A DNA stretch of 64,000 nucleotides from Kluyvera cryocrescens NBRC 102467 (GCF_001571285.1 NZ_BCTM01000009.1:124001-188000), one strand, 5' to 3'; positions 40,854 to 55,143 are shown, numbered from the stretch's first letter. Notes: a model not told the origin generated them from the letters alone. A program made the numbers and translations.

Positions 40854-40879
40854 GTGAGAAAACAGACATCGGTAACAGA

Positions 40880-42184
40880 TTAGTTTTGCGTTGCCTGCTG
40901 CGTTGGACGATGAGTACCGGATTCTCCGTCATCGACTTGTTTATTCTGCAGGACGGTCCAGATAACCAATGCCCCTAACAGGTCGAAGATAGCCAGTACG
41001 GCGAACAGCGGGCTGAAACCGATAGTATCTGCCAGCGCACCCACCACCAGAGCAAACATGGTACTTGCCATCCATGCTGCCATCCCGGTCAGACCGTTGG
41101 CGGTCGCCACTTCGTTACGACCGAACACATCGGAAGACAGCGTAATCAGCGCACCGGACAGCGCCTGGTGAGCGAAGCCGCCGAGGCACAGCAGGGCGAT
41201 AGCAATGTATGGGCTGGTGAACAGACCGATCATCCCTGGGCCAATCATCAGCAGTGCGCCCATGGTGACAACCATTTTACGGGACACAATCAGGTTTACG
41301 CCAAACCAGCGCTGGAACAGCGGCGGCAGGTAACCACCCAGTACGCAGCCTACGTCAGCAAACAGCATTGGCATCCAGGCGAACATGGCAATCTCTTTCA
41401 GGTCAAAGCCATACACTTTGAACATGAACAGTGGGATCCATGCGTTGAAGGTACCCCAGGCCGGCTCTGCCAGGAAACGCGGTAGGGCAATACCCCAGAA
41501 GCGGCGAGTCTGAATGATCTGCCATGGCGACATTTTTTTACCGTTGTTGGTCTGGTGCTGTGCTTCCTGACCGCCAATGATGTAATCGCGTTCTTCGTCA
41601 GTTAATTTTTTCTGATCGCGTGGGTGTTTGTAGAAGATGAGCCAGGACATCGCCCAGATGAAGCTCAGTACGCCAGAGATGATAAATGCCATCTGCCAGC
41701 TGTGCATCACGATAGCCCAGACCACCAGCGGTGGTGCAATCATACCGCCGATAGAAGAACCGACGTTAAAGTAGCCAACCGCGATAGAACGTTCTTTCGC
41801 AGGGAACCACTCCGAGCTTGCTTTTAGGCCTGCAGGGATCATTGCCGCTTCAGCTGCACCGACCGCACCACGAGCAATCGCCAGACCGCCCCAGCTTCCT
41901 GCCAGCGCGGTTGCGCCGCAGAATACTGCCCAGGCAACGGCGAAGAAAGCGTAACCGATTTTGGTACCCAGAATGTCCAGCACGTAGCCCGCAACAGGCT
42001 GCATGACGGTGTAAGCTGCGGAGTAAGCAGCGATGATGTATGAATATTGCTGTGTGGAAATGTGCAGCTCTGCCATCAGAGTTGGCGCCGCTGCCGCCAC
42101 GGTATTACGCGTCAGGTATCCCAGCACGGTGCCCATGGTCACCAGTGCAATCATGTACCAACGTAATCCTTTAATTTTACGCAT
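40880..42184 (-). CDS. exuT: ExuT, hexuronate MFS transporter
   Basis: From ATG at 42184 (MRKIKGLRWYMIALVTMGTV) the protein is 434 residues with GAGG 5 nt upstream; the 15-residue longer frame is unconserved. It has twelve membrane segments of the ACS branch (GYLTRNTVAAAAPTL, QPVAGYVLDILGTKIGY, GAAEAAMIPAGLKASSEWF). It imports galacturonate and glucuronate. Divergent from uxaCA. Confidence 0.96.
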   Translation of the reverse strand: MRKIKGLRWYMIALVTMGTVLGYLTRNTVAAAAPTLMAELHISTQQYSYIIAAYSAAYTVMQPVAGYVLDILGTKIGYAFFAVAWAVFCGATALAGSWGGLAIARGAVGAAEAAMIPAGLKASSEWFPAKERSIAVGYFNVGSSIGGMIAPPLVVWAIVMHSWQMAFIISGVLSFIWAMSWLIFYKHPRDQKKLTDEERDYIIGGQEAQHQTNNGKKMSPWQIIQTRRFWGIALPRFLAEPAWGTFNAWIPLFMFKVYGFDLKEIAMFAWMPMLFADVGCVLGGYLPPLFQRWFGVNLIVSRKMVVTMGALLMIGPGMIGLFTSPYIAIALLCLGGFAHQALSGALITLSSDVFGRNEVATANGLTGMAAWMASTMFALVVGALADTIGFSPLFAVLAIFDLLGALVIWTVLQNKQVDDGESGTHRPTQQATQN

Positions 42185-44069
<1,885 letters not shown>

Positions 44070-44083
44070 GGTCTGGGGTTGGT

Positions 44084-45571
44084 ATGCAATACATCAAGAT
44101 CCATGCGCTGGATAATGTCGCGGTAGCGCTCGCTGACTTGGCTGAAGGAACCGAAGTGACCGTTGATGGCCAGGCGATAACCCTGCGTCAGGCGGTGACG
44201 CGTGGCCATAAATTCGCTCTACGCGATATTGCGAAGGGCGAAAACGTCATCAAATATGGTTTGCCAATTGGGCATACGCTGGTCGATGTGGCGGCGGGTG
44301 AGCACATTCACGCGCACAATACTCGCACCAATCTCAGCGATCTGGACACATATAGCTACCAACCGGATTTCCAGGCAGAAGTTGCGCAGCCGGCCGATCG
44401 TGAGGTGCAGATTTATCGTCGGCCGAACGGTGAAGTCGGGGTTCGTAACGAGCTGTGGATCCTGCCGACCGTGGGTTGCGTCAATGCGATGGCCCGTCAG
44501 ATGCAGACGCGTTTCCTCAAAGAGAGCAACGATGCTGAAGGCATCGATGGCGTTCATCTCTTCAGTCACACCTACGGCTGTTCGCAGTTGGGGGATGACC
44601 ACATCAACACCCGTACCATGCTGCAAAACATGGTGCGTCACCCGAATGCGGGGGCGGTGCTGGTGGTGGGGCTAGGCTGTGAGAACAACCAGGTTGATGC
44701 CTTCCGCGAAACGTTAGGAGAGTTCGATCCTGAGCGCGTTCACTTCATGATCTGCCAACACCAGGAAGACGAAGTGGAAGCTGGGATCGAACACCTCCGC
44801 CAGCTGTACGAGGTGATGCGTCATGACAAACGCGAGCCGGGTAAACTGAGCGAGCTGAAGTTTGGTCTGGAGTGCGGCGGATCTGACGGTCTGTCCGGTA
44901 TCACCGCGAACCCAATGCTGGGACGCTTCTCTGACTATGTGATTGCCAACGGCGGTACCACCGTACTGACCGAAGTTCCGGAAATGTTCGGCGCCGAACA
45001 GCTGCTGATGGATCACTGTCGTGATGAAGAGACCTTCGGCAAGCTGGTGACGATGGTCAATGACTTTAAGCAGTACTTCATTGCCCACAATCAGCCGATT
45101 TATGAGAACCCATCTCCGGGCAATAAAGCCGGCGGTATTACTACGCTGGAAGATAAATCGCTGGGCTGCACGCAGAAAGCGGGCTCAAGCCAGGTGGTTG
45201 ACGTGCTGCGCTACGGCGAGCGTCTGAAAACTCACGGGTTGAACCTGCTCAGTGCGCCGGGCAACGATGCGGTTGCTACCAGTGCACTGGCTGGTGCGGG
45301 CTGTCATATGGTGCTGTTCAGCACCGGTCGCGGTACGCCGTACGGCGGTTTTGTGCCAACGGTTAAAATTGCCACCAACAGCGAACTGGCGGCAAAGAAA
45401 AAACACTGGATCGACTTTGATGCCGGCCAGCTGATTCACGGTAAAGCGATGCCGCAGCTGCTGAATGAGTTTGTTGATACGATTGTGGACTTCGCCAACG
45501 GCAAGCAGACCTGCAACGAGCGCAATGACTTCCGCGAGCTGGCACTGTTTAAGAGCGGCGTCACGTTGTAG
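44084..45571 (+). CDS. uxaA: UxaA, altronate dehydratase
   Basis: A 495-residue member of the UxaA/GarD family: N-terminal SAF-type domain (TRGHKFALRDIAKGENVIKYG), then LFSHTYGCSQ, LVVGLGCENNQ, GLECGGSDGLSGITANP, NPSPGNKAGGITTLEDKSLG and [10 protein letters not shown]. It makes 2-keto-3-deoxygluconate from altronate. Starts 14 bp after uxaC. uxaB is not in the window. Confidence 0.97.
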   Translation: MQYIKIHALDNVAVALADLAEGTEVTVDGQAITLRQAVTRGHKFALRDIAKGENVIKYGLPIGHTLVDVAAGEHIHAHNTRTNLSDLDTYSYQPDFQAEVAQPADREVQIYRRPNGEVGVRNELWILPTVGCVNAMARQMQTRFLKESNDAEGIDGVHLFSHTYGCSQLGDDHINTRTMLQNMVRHPNAGAVLVVGLGCENNQVDAFRETLGEFDPERVHFMICQHQEDEVEAGIEHLRQLYEVMRHDKREPGKLSELKFGLECGGSDGLSGITANPMLGRFSDYVIANGGTTVLTEVPEMFGAEQLLMDHCRDEETFGKLVTMVNDFKQYFIAHNQPIYENPSPGNKAGGITTLEDKSLGCTQKAGSSQVVDVLRYGERLKTHGLNLLSAPGNDAVATSALAGAGCHMVLFSTGRGTPYGGFVPTVKIATNSELAAKKKHWIDFDAGQLIHGKAMPQLLNEFVDTIVDFANGKQTCNERNDFRELALFKSGVTL

Positions 45572-45595
45572 TCGCACGATAATCTGATACGATAA

Positions 45596-45629
45596 AACGG
45601 CGTTTCAAATTCTGAAGCGCCGTTTTTTT
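45596..45629 (+). terminator. uxaCA terminator
   Basis: AACGGCGTTTCA and TGAAGCGCCGTT pair with one G-U and are followed by a T-run, 25 bp after uxaA. Confidence 0.9.
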
Positions 45630-45655
45630 ATGGCATTGTTTTTCAGGGACTCTTC

Positions 45656-46207
45656 ATGACTGCGTATTGGCTCGCCCAGGGCGTAGGTATCATCGCTTTT
45701 CTGATCGGTATCACGACCTTTATCAACCGCGACGAGCGTCGTTTCAAGTTTCAACTGGCCATTTACAGCGGCGTTATCGGCCTGCACTTCTTCCTGATGG
45801 GGGCCATTCCCGCCGGGGCGAGCGCTGAACTTAACGTGATTCGTACGGTGATTTCGGTCTACACCCGACGTTTGTGGGTGATGTTCTTGTTTATCGCGCT
45901 GACGCTCATTATCGGTATCGGCAAACTGCAGCATGCGATGGAAATTCTGCCGGTCATCGGCACGGTGGCCAGTACCTGGGCGCTGTTTCGTTGCAAAGGG
46001 CTAACGGTACGCTGCGTGATGTGGTGCTCGACCGCTTGCTGGGTCATTCATAACTTCTGGCTGGGGTCGATTGGCGGCACGCTCATTGAAGGCAGCTTCC
46101 TCGTGATGAACGGCCTGAACATTATTCGCTTCTGGCGCATGCAGCGGAAAGGGATTGACCCGTTTAAGGTCGAAAAGAAAGTACAGAGTGAAAACCCCTC
46201 CGCCTGA
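45656..46207 (+). CDS. ygjV: YgjV, YgjV-family inner-membrane protein
   Basis: A 183-residue protein, as in E. coli YgjV: WLAQGVGIIAFLIGITTFIN, several membrane segments, LPVIGTVASTWALFRCKGL, NFWLGSIGGTLIEGSFLVMN and GIDPFKVEK. Function is unknown. Convergent with sstT, with a hairpin spanning its stop codon. Confidence 0.94.
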   Translation: MTAYWLAQGVGIIAFLIGITTFINRDERRFKFQLAIYSGVIGLHFFLMGAIPAGASAELNVIRTVISVYTRRLWVMFLFIALTLIIGIGKLQHAMEILPVIGTVASTWALFRCKGLTVRCVMWCSTACWVIHNFWLGSIGGTLIEGSFLVMNGLNIIRFWRMQRKGIDPFKVEKKVQSENPSA

Positions 46208-46220
46208 TGGCGAAGGGGTT
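46193..46220. terminator. Hairpin spanning the ygjV stop, between ygjV and sstT
   Basis: AACCCCTCCGCC and TGGCGAAGGGGTT arms flank the TGA stop of ygjV, only 7 bp from the sstT stop. Placement between convergent genes suggests a shared terminator, though T-runs are short. Confidence 0.6.
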
Positions 46221-46226
46221 CAAGGC

Positions 46227-47474
46227 TTAGCTACGCAGCGCATCCTTGGCCAGACGTGCGTCTTCTGCCTGGCATACGGCGGCCGTGAACATCACGTCGG
46301 TGGAGGAGTTGATCGCGGTTTCGCAAGAGTCCTGCAGCACGCCGATAATAAAGCCGACGGCAACCACCTGCATCGCAATCTCATTCGGAATACCAAACAT
46401 GTTACAGGCCAGCGGGATCAGCAGTAATGAACCGCCCGCCACGCCTGATGCGCCGCAGGCGCACAGCGATGCCACCACACTTAACAGCAGAGCCGTTGGC
46501 AGATCGACCGCAATACCCAGCGTATGCACGGCTGCCAGCGTCAGCACGGTGATGGTAATCGCCGCCCCTGCCATGTTGACCGTTGCCCCTAGTGGAATGG
46601 ATACCGAGTAGGTATCACGATCCAGATTCAGCTTTTCACACAGCGACATGTTGACCGGGATGTTGGCCGCCGAGCTGCGGGTGAAGAAAGCGGTCACGCC
46701 GCTTTCGCGCAGGCACAGGAAGACCAGCGGATACGGGTTACGACGAATCTGCATAAACACCAGCAGCGGGTTTATCACCAGCGCGACAACCGCCATACAG
46801 CCAATCAGTACCAGCAGAATTTGCGCATAGCCCCACAGTGCTGAGAAGCCGGTGGTGGCAAGCGTAGAAGAGACCAGACCGAAGATACCGATAGGGGCGA
46901 AACGGATGACCACTTTCACGATAAAGGTCACAGCATTGGAAAGATCGTTGACCAGGTTTTTGGTGGTGTCGTTGCTGTGGCGCAGGGCAAAGCCCAATCC
47001 AACCGCCCACACCAGAATGCCGATGTAGTTGGCGTTAATCAGCGCGTGAATAGGGTTCGCCACGATGCTCATCAAGAGGCCATGCATAACCTCCACGATG
47101 CCGGTTGGTGGCGTGATGTCCGTTGCCCCTGTTGTCAGCTGCAACGTGGAAGGGAAGATGAAACTGACCACCACGGCGGTCAACGCAGCGGCAAAGGTGC
47201 CGAAGAGATAAAGCCATAAAATAGGGCGGATGTTGGTCTTCTGTCCTTGCTGGTGGTTGGCAATGGAGGCCATTACCAGTGTTAACACCAGGACGGGAGC
47301 GACGGCTTTCAGCGCGCCGACGAACAGCGTACCAAGCAGGCCGGTAGCTTCCGCGGCAGGTTTGGAAACCAATGCCAGCGCAATGCCGAGGATAAGCCCA
47401 ATCAGGATCTGTTTGACCAGACTGCCCCGAGTCAGAAAACGTATAAAGCCGGATGATGCGTGTTGTTGTGTCAT
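46227..47474 (-). CDS. sstT: SstT, Na+/serine-threonine symporter
   Basis: From ATG at 47474 ([14 protein letters not shown]) the protein is 415 residues; an ATG one codon earlier is also possible. It is a DAACS-family protein with [40 protein letters not shown] and [21 protein letters not shown], containing the re-entrant hairpins and sodium sites. It takes up serine and threonine. Confidence 0.96.
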   Translation of the reverse strand: MTQQHASSGFIRFLTRGSLVKQILIGLILGIALALVSKPAAEATGLLGTLFVGALKAVAPVLVLTLVMASIANHQQGQKTNIRPILWLYLFGTFAAALTAVVVSFIFPSTLQLTTGATDITPPTGIVEVMHGLLMSIVANPIHALINANYIGILVWAVGLGFALRHSNDTTKNLVNDLSNAVTFIVKVVIRFAPIGIFGLVSSTLATTGFSALWGYAQILLVLIGCMAVVALVINPLLVFMQIRRNPYPLVFLCLRESGVTAFFTRSSAANIPVNMSLCEKLNLDRDTYSVSIPLGATVNMAGAAITITVLTLAAVHTLGIAVDLPTALLLSVVASLCACGASGVAGGSLLLIPLACNMFGIPNEIAMQVVAVGFIIGVLQDSCETAINSSTDVMFTAAVCQAEDARLAKDALRS

Positions 47475-47685
47475 CATTGCATTCCTTAGGATGATGAGTT
47501 GTGTCTTTCCAGCGACGTATTATTTGTTACGTTTATGTCTGGATGTAAAAAAGTGTTTGCTCGATCGAGTATAAGGAAAGTCTACGCTTGGGGAAGGACA
47601 AAATGCTGGAATTTACGTCTCGCGTCATATTTCTTAACTAAATATTTACATTTTTGCGGCGTAAAGATGAACGTGAGTGGGGGTT

Positions 47686-47711
47686 CGGACGAGCCACACG
47701 CGGCTCGTCCG
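47686..47711 (-). terminator. Hairpin after alx
   Basis: CGGACGAGCC and GGCTCGTCCG arms with a 6-nt loop lie 11 bp after the alx stop. There is no T-run, so it is a weak terminator or an mRNA 3'-end stabiliser. Confidence 0.5.
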
Positions 47712-47721
47712 GAGAGGGGAG

Positions 47722-48690
47722 TTACATTACCTGTTTTTTGGCATCGTTACGGTGGTTCACCCACGCATTAATCAGCAGCGTAAGCACCAGGATGCCGCCA
47801 ACCACGCCCAGCGAGATAGAGATCGGGATGTGGTAGAAATCGACGATCAGCATCTTGATACCGATAAACACCAGGATCACCGACAGACCGTACTTCAGCA
47901 TTGAGAAGCGCTCGGCAACGCCTGCCAGCAGGAAGTACATCGCACGCAGACCGAGGATCGCGAACAGGTTAGAGGTCAGCACGATAAACGGATCGGTGGT
48001 GACCGCGAAGATCGCCGGAATGCTATCGACCGCGAAGATCACATCGCTTAACTCAACCAGAATCAGCACCAGCAGCAGCGGGGTGGCAAACAGCACGCCG
48101 TTTTTGCGGGTAAAGAAATGCTCGTTCTCGATTTTGTCCGTCATGCGCAGATGGCTACGCAGCCAGCGTACCAGCGGCTTGTCGCCGATACCGCCTTCAT
48201 CTTCTTTCGCCAGCGCCATCTTAATACCCGTGAACAGCAGGAACGCGCCGAAAAGATACAGCAGCCATTCGAACTGGGAGATGAGCCAACTGCCTGCGAA
48301 GATCATGATAGTACGCAGTACGATCGCACCCAATACGCCGTAAACCAGCACCCGACGCTGCAGCGCGGCAGGCACGGAGAAGTAGCTAAATAGCATCAGC
48401 CAGACGAAGACGTTGTCGACTGCCAGCGATTTTTCAATCAGATAGCCGGTGAGGAAGGCCAGCGCCTGTGGGTCGGCCACCGCACGCCCCTGGGTTTGAA
48501 CCAGGTACCACCAGAACGCGGCGTTAAAAAGCAAAGAGAGGGTGACCCAGACCAACGACCAACTGGCAGCCTGTTTCATCGACATCGTATGAGCGCCGCG
48601 GCGGCCCTGCAAAAACAGGTCGATGGCGAGCATGATAACCACCACAACCGCGAATCCGCCCCACAGCAACGGTGTACCGACTGTATTCAT
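47722..48690 (-). CDS. alx: Alx, TerC-family manganese-linked membrane protein
   Basis: A 322-residue TerC-family membrane protein: [60 protein letters not shown] and [10 protein letters not shown] with conserved acidic membrane residues. E. coli Alx is alkali-induced and acts in manganese export. Expression should be set by the structured leader upstream. Confidence 0.96.
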   Translation of the reverse strand: MNTVGTPLLWGGFAVVVVIMLAIDLFLQGRRGAHTMSMKQAASWSLVWVTLSLLFNAAFWWYLVQTQGRAVADPQALAFLTGYLIEKSLAVDNVFVWLMLFSYFSVPAALQRRVLVYGVLGAIVLRTIMIFAGSWLISQFEWLLYLFGAFLLFTGIKMALAKEDEGGIGDKPLVRWLRSHLRMTDKIENEHFFTRKNGVLFATPLLLVLILVELSDVIFAVDSIPAIFAVTTDPFIVLTSNLFAILGLRAMYFLLAGVAERFSMLKYGLSVILVFIGIKMLIVDFYHIPISISLGVVGGILVLTLLINAWVNHRNDAKKQVM

Positions 48691-48712
48691 AACTATTTTC
48701 CTTACGCATAAA

Positions 48713-48897
48713 AAAACGGCTAACGTCAGAAGACGATAGCCGTTGCTTTTTATGCATAGACCTCGCCTTCCGGCAAGGTCTCACTTACAACAAGAAAGGA
48801 ATACGCGTTCGTATTCCTTTTTCGTTGCCCGGCGACCGGATACGTTTTACACGTATCGTAATGACGATCCACCGACCAGGAAGTTACTCCCCTTTGC
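48713..48897 (-). promoter_or_regulatory. alx leader: pH-responsive element / yybP-ykoY manganese riboswitch
   Basis: On the minus strand the leader begins AAAGGGGAGTAACTTCC, the yybP-ykoY opening motif. It contains stems GGAATACG/CGTATTCC and GACCTTGCC/GGCGAGGTC. It ends in a terminator-like hairpin AACGGCTATCGTC...GACGTTAGCCGTT followed by seven T, 23 bp before the alx start. This is the arrangement of the E. coli alx PRE, in which alkaline pH and Mn2+ alter folding and raise expression. Confidence 0.88.
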
Positions 48898-48961
48898 ACG
48901 TAACAAAATATGACAGGCCATTGATTTCGTCAATGACCCGCAATATCTCTTTTACGTTGTT

Positions 48962-49948
48962 TTACGAAGCCTGCGCATCAGCCGGGAAAACGACGCCGGT
49001 CTGGCGACGGATTTCGGTCTGAACTTTGGCGGTAATGCGGCTGACTTCGAGCCCAGGGTGATTCACTTCGTTGTTTTCGACCAGGCGCGCAAATTCTTCG
49101 GCTTCATACAGCATAGTATTGATGTGCTGAGGCTGGCTGAGATCTTGCGCTTTGCTGCCGCGCGGGACGAAAGAGAGCTTCTGGCATTCGGAGATTTTCG
49201 CGATAACCAGCGCCCCGGCTTCGCCCTGAATTTCGCTTGGCAAAGTCGAGTCGCTCACTTTGGAGTGCTGCAGCGTGACGCTGAAATCACCGTAGTCCAT
49301 CACAACGACGCCGTGGGCGTCGACGCCGCTGTCCAGCAGGCTGGCGGAAGCCTGAACTTGTTTTGGCTCGCCCCAAAGCGCAACCGCTGAGGCCAGGCAG
49401 TAAAAACCGATATCCATAATCGAGCCGTTGGAGAAGGCTGGGTTAAAGGTGTTCGGGTTTTCGCCGTCGAGATAACGCTGGTAGCGAGAAGAGTACTGGC
49501 AGTAGTTGATAAACGCTTTACGGAGCTGACCGAGCTTCGGCAGCGTTTGCTGCAGGAGCTGGAAATTGGGCAGGCTGGCCGTTTTAAACGCTTCGAACAG
49601 GACCACCTGGTTTTCGCGAGCGACGGCAATCGCCTGCTCCACTTCACGCAGATTAGAGGCGAGTGGTTTCTCACAGATCACGTGCTTTTTATGCCGCAGG
49701 AACAGCTCAGTTTGTGGGAAGTGCAGCGAGTTTGGACTGGCAATATACACTGCATCGACGTCATCGCTTTGCGCCATCGCTTCAAGCGAGGTAAACAGAT
49801 GCTCGACGGGATAATCGTTAGCGAAGCTTTGCGCCTGCTCGAGGCTACGGGAATAGACGGCGGCTAATTTGTACTTGCCGGTCTCATGAGCGGCATCGAC
49901 AAACTGGCGGGTGATCCAGTTTGTTCCAATCACAGCGAAACGTATCAT
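48962..49948 (-). CDS. ygjR: YgjR, Gfo/Idh/MocA-family oxidoreductase
   Basis: A 328-residue protein with an N-terminal Rossmann fold (FAVIGTNWITRQFVDAA), the CEKPLASNL motif containing the catalytic-type Lys, and the GFO_IDH_MocA C-terminal domain (SIMDIGFYCL). It matches E. coli YgjR. Substrate is unknown. It is followed leftward by the alx leader. Confidence 0.94.
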   Translation of the reverse strand: MIRFAVIGTNWITRQFVDAAHETGKYKLAAVYSRSLEQAQSFANDYPVEHLFTSLEAMAQSDDVDAVYIASPNSLHFPQTELFLRHKKHVICEKPLASNLREVEQAIAVARENQVVLFEAFKTASLPNFQLLQQTLPKLGQLRKAFINYCQYSSRYQRYLDGENPNTFNPAFSNGSIMDIGFYCLASAVALWGEPKQVQASASLLDSGVDAHGVVVMDYGDFSVTLQHSKVSDSTLPSEIQGEAGALVIAKISECQKLSFVPRGSKAQDLSQPQHINTMLYEAEEFARLVENNEVNHPGLEVSRITAKVQTEIRRQTGVVFPADAQAS

Positions 49949-50020
49949 AAACGCCTTCTGGCTCCATAAAGGGAATCTTTCGTCAATGTATCACGCCTTT
50001 ATGACAATGCCAGTGCCCGA

Positions 50021-50521
50021 CTACGCAGTTTCCTTTAACGAAAGGTGCGTCAGCCACAGACGGGTATCAAACTCCAGCTGGTGATACTGCGGCTCCATAT
50101 AACAGCACAGCTGATAGAACGCTTTATCGTGTTCCTTCTCTTTCAGGTGGGCGAGCTCATGGACCACGATCATTTTTAGAAACGCTTCTGGTGCGTTGCG
50201 AAAGACGGTAGCAACGCGGATTTCTGCTTTAGCTTTGAGTTTCCCGCCCTGCACGCGTGATACCGCCGTGTGCAGCCCAAGCGCGTTTTTCAGCACGTGG
50301 ATCTTATTGTCGTACATGACTTTATTGATCGGCGGCGCGTTGCGCAGGAACTGGCTTTTGAGATCCTGGGTATACTGCCAGAGCGCTTTATCGGTGGCGA
50401 AATCATGGGTACCGGGATAGCGCTTCTCCAACACCGCCCCGAGACGCCGTTCGCTAATTAACGTGCGTACCTGAGTCAGTAAATGCTCTGGGTAGCCCTG
50501 GAGATAGGTTAGTGGCTTCAT
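50021..50521 (-). CDS. ygjP: YgjP, DUF45/WLM-like putative zinc metalloprotease
   Basis: From ATG at 50521 (MKPLTYLQGYPEHLL) the protein is 166 residues, close to E. coli YgjP (167). Zinc-binding HExxH motif is VVHELAHLKEKEHDKAFYQL, preceded by VMYDNKIHVLKNALGLHTAV. E. coli YgjP has been characterised as a UTP-related pyrophosphatase/metal-dependent hydrolase family member; I treat the function as uncertain. E. coli ygjQ, normally between ygjP and ygjR, is absent. Confidence 0.92.
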   Translation of the reverse strand: MKPLTYLQGYPEHLLTQVRTLISERRLGAVLEKRYPGTHDFATDKALWQYTQDLKSQFLRNAPPINKVMYDNKIHVLKNALGLHTAVSRVQGGKLKAKAEIRVATVFRNAPEAFLKMIVVHELAHLKEKEHDKAFYQLCCYMEPQYHQLEFDTRLWLTHLSLKETA

Positions 50522-50719
50522 CAATGCTCCACGCAAATCATGGACACAATGTCATTCAATCGGCCTGAGCGCGCACTTCTCAGCCATTGAGTGAAGTTGG
50601 CCCCGGGGAGTCATTCCCTTGCCGCTTTCATGCAACTTGAATGATTTTGTGTATAAAAAGTGTATACTCACGCACCCTTTTCAGGGATAACGCCGTAATT
50701 TTACCATTCAGGAGGGCCG

Positions 50720-51856
50720 ATGAGCCACATAGACAACGGTTTCCGTTCGCTGACACTAAAACGTTTCCCGGAAACGGATGACGTTAACCCGCTGCTGGCG
50801 TGGGAAGCGGCGGATGAATATCTGCTGCAACAGTTGGACGATACCGAGATTAGCGGCCCAGTGATAATCCTGAATGATACCTTCGGCGCGCTGGGCTGTG
50901 CGCTGGCGGAGCATACCCCATACAGCATCGGTGATTCCTACTTGAGCGAGCTGGCGACGCGTGAAAACCTGCGTCACAACGACATTGCCGAATCCAGCGT
51001 CAAATTCCTCGACAGCACCGCCGAATATCCGCAGGCGCCGGGCGTGGTGCTGATTAAGATCCCGAAAACCATGGCGCTGCTGGAACAACAGCTGCGCGCA
51101 CTGCGCGAAGTGGTCACCCCGCAAACGCGTATTATCGCCGGCGCAAAAGCTCGCGATATCCACACTTCGACGCTTGAGCTGTTTGAAAAAGTGCTCGGCC
51201 CAACCACCACCACGCTGGCGTGGAAAAAAGCGCGTCTGATTAACTGTACCTTCAGCAAGCCAGAATTAGCCGATGCTTCGTTGACGCTGAGCTGGAAGCT
51301 GGAAGGCACCGACTGGACTATCCACAACCACGCGAACGTTTTCTCCCGCACCGGGCTGGATATTGGCGCACGCTTCTTTATGCAGCATCTGCCGGATAAC
51401 CTGGAAGGTGAGATTGTCGATCTGGGCTGCGGCAATGGCGTTATTGGCATGACGCTGCTGGAGAAGAATCCGCAGGCGAACGTGGTGTTTGTTGACGAAT
51501 CCCCAATGGCCGTTGCCTCCAGCCGTTTGAACGTGGAAAGCAACCTGCCGGAAGCGCTGGATCGCTGCGAGTTTATGATCAACAACGCGCTCTCCGGCGT
51601 GGAGCCGTTCCGCTTTAACGCGGTGCTGTGCAACCCGCCGTTCCACCAGAAACACGCGCTGACCGATAACATTGCGTGGGAGATGTTCCACCATGCGCGC
51701 CGCTGCCTGAAAATCAACGGTGAGCTGTACATCGTCGCCAACCGTCACCTTGACTATTTCCACAAGCTGAAGAAGATTTTTGGCAACTGCGAAACCATTG
51801 CTACCAACAATAAATTTGTGGTGCTGAAAGCGGTGAAACTCGGCCGTCGCCGTTAA
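50720..51856 (+). CDS. rlmG: RlmG, 23S rRNA (guanine-1835-N2)-methyltransferase
   Basis: A 378-residue protein, same length as E. coli RlmG (YgjO). The C-terminal Rossmann methyltransferase has [19 protein letters not shown] for SAM and [14 protein letters not shown] for the target amine. The N-terminal half is the degenerate MTase-like domain of the RsmC/RlmG type. Preceded by AGGAGGGCCG. Confidence 0.96.
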   Translation: MSHIDNGFRSLTLKRFPETDDVNPLLAWEAADEYLLQQLDDTEISGPVIILNDTFGALGCALAEHTPYSIGDSYLSELATRENLRHNDIAESSVKFLDSTAEYPQAPGVVLIKIPKTMALLEQQLRALREVVTPQTRIIAGAKARDIHTSTLELFEKVLGPTTTTLAWKKARLINCTFSKPELADASLTLSWKLEGTDWTIHNHANVFSRTGLDIGARFFMQHLPDNLEGEIVDLGCGNGVIGMTLLEKNPQANVVFVDESPMAVASSRLNVESNLPEALDRCEFMINNALSGVEPFRFNAVLCNPPFHQKHALTDNIAWEMFHHARRCLKINGELYIVANRHLDYFHKLKKIFGNCETIATNNKFVVLKAVKLGRRR

Positions 51857-51860
51857 TCGC

Positions 51861-51895
51861 TTTATCCGGCCTGATGAAAATTGGGCCGGATAAAG
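51861..51895. terminator. REP-like bidirectional hairpin between rlmG and fadH
   Basis: CTTTATCCGGCC and GGCCGGATAAAG are perfect 12-bp arms between two convergent genes. It has the REP core GGCCGGATAA and probably serves both transcripts. Confidence 0.75.
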
Positions 51896-51904
51896 TCGCA
51901 AGCG

Positions 51905-53944
<2,040 letters not shown>

Positions 53945-54030
53945 TTATTGTTATGTGGTCGGATGAGTTACTAATTTAGCCGTCGGCGGGAAAAAGGGAA
54001 AAGGGGAATGCGATGATTGTGATGGGATTC

Positions 54031-54055
54031 AAAGAACGCCCCCGTTACCGGGGGC
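54031..54055 (-). terminator. Terminator of the left arm of the sugar locus
   Basis: GCCCCC and GGGGGC arms around GTTACC, followed on the minus strand by GTTCTTTG. It lies just after the ABC ATPase gene. Confidence 0.7.
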
Positions 54056-54060
54056 CGCTC

Positions 54061-55143
54061 TCACAGCGAGGTGGGGGAAAGGACGACCCGCTTACCGAGC
54101 GCATCAAACAGATGAAGGTGGGCTTCCTGCACGGTCAGGGTCAGCGACTGCCTGGATGGGAAACTCAACTGCTGGAATGATTTCAGGCAAACGGAGTGTC
54201 CATCGATATCCAGCCAGACCAGCGTAGAGTCGCCCTGAAGTTCACACAGGCGGGTGCGTCCGGTGAGGCTAAAATCCCCCGGCTGCTGATATTGCATATG
54301 CTCCGGACGAATAGCGACGAACATTTTGTCTCCTTCCCGGACGCCAGCGGGCTTTCGAGAGAGCGGGAAGATGATGTCATCAGTGATATGCAAAGTGCCT
54401 TTACGCCACACGGCGGGCAGGATATTGATTTTCGGCGTGCCGATAAACTCGGCGACAAATAGGTTAGCCGGCGCGTTATAGAGCTCAAGCGGTGTACCGA
54501 CCTGTTCTATTTTGCCTTTGTAAAGCACCACAATACGATCGGCAAGGGTCATGGCTTCGACCTGATCGTGAGTGACGTATATCATGGTGTTTTTCAGCGT
54601 GCTATGTAACTGCTGGATCTCCTGGCGCATCTCCACCCGCAGCGCGGCATCGAGATTGGATAGCGGTTCATCGAACAGGAACAGCTCGGGTTTCTGGACA
54701 ATTGAACGCCCGATGGCCACGCGCTGCCGCTGACCGCCGGAGAGATTCTGCGGCAGCCTATCGAGCATTTCCTCCAGTTTCAGCATCGTGGCCGCATGAT
54801 CAATGCGCCGCGTGATTTCGTCCGCAGGCGTTCGAATGTTGCGTAAACCGAAGGCGAGATTCTCGCGCACTGTCATATGGGGATAGAGCGCGTAGGATTG
54901 AAAGATCATTGAGAGGCTGCGTTTCCCTGCCGCCAAATGGGTGACGTCTTTCTCCCCCATCATGAGTGTGCCGCTATCAGGCATCTCCAGCCCGGCAATC
55001 ATGCGTAGTAGGGTCGACTTTCCGCAGCCGGAAGGGCCAACCAGAACGATAAATTCCCCCGAGGCGATCGTCAGTGACAAATTCTCAATGATGGTGGTTT
55101 TATCATATTTTTTATGGATATTGCTCAGATAAAGGGCGGTCAC
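54061..55143 (-). CDS. ABC sugar transporter ATP-binding subunit (MalK/UgpC/MsmX type)
   Basis: A 360-residue CUT1 ATPase. Walker A GPSGCGKST (about residues 37-45), Q-loop FQSYALYPHM, signature LSGGQRQRVAIGRS, Walker B LFLFDEPLSNLD and H-loop VTHDQ. A C-terminal OB-type regulatory domain (about 240-360) has AIRPEHMQ. The GTG start overlaps the TGA stop of the phosphomannomutase gene, so they are coupled. The two permeases of the right arm have no ATPase of their own, so this is the likely partner even though it is transcribed in the opposite direction. Confidence 0.93.
   Translation of the reverse strand: MTALYLSNIHKKYDKTTIIENLSLTIASGEFIVLVGPSGCGKSTLLRMIAGLEMPDSGTLMMGEKDVTHLAAGKRSLSMIFQSYALYPHMTVRENLAFGLRNIRTPADEITRRIDHAATMLKLEEMLDRLPQNLSGGQRQRVAIGRSIVQKPELFLFDEPLSNLDAALRVEMRQEIQQLHSTLKNTMIYVTHDQVEAMTLADRIVVLYKGKIEQVGTPLELYNAPANLFVAEFIGTPKINILPAVWRKGTLHITDDIIFPLSRKPAGVREGDKMFVAIRPEHMQYQQPGDFSLTGRTRLCELQGDSTLVWLDIDGHSVCLKSFQQLSFPSRQSLTLTVQEAHLHLFDALGKRVVLSPTSL

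Noticed and set aside
47499-47904. Overlapping small plus-strand frames between sstT and alx
   Set aside because: They extend into the antisense of alx and overlap each other in two frames; no support.
50974-51901. 255- and 211-codon minus-strand frames
   Set aside because: Antisense to rlmG; long open reverse frames are common in GC-rich enterobacterial genes.
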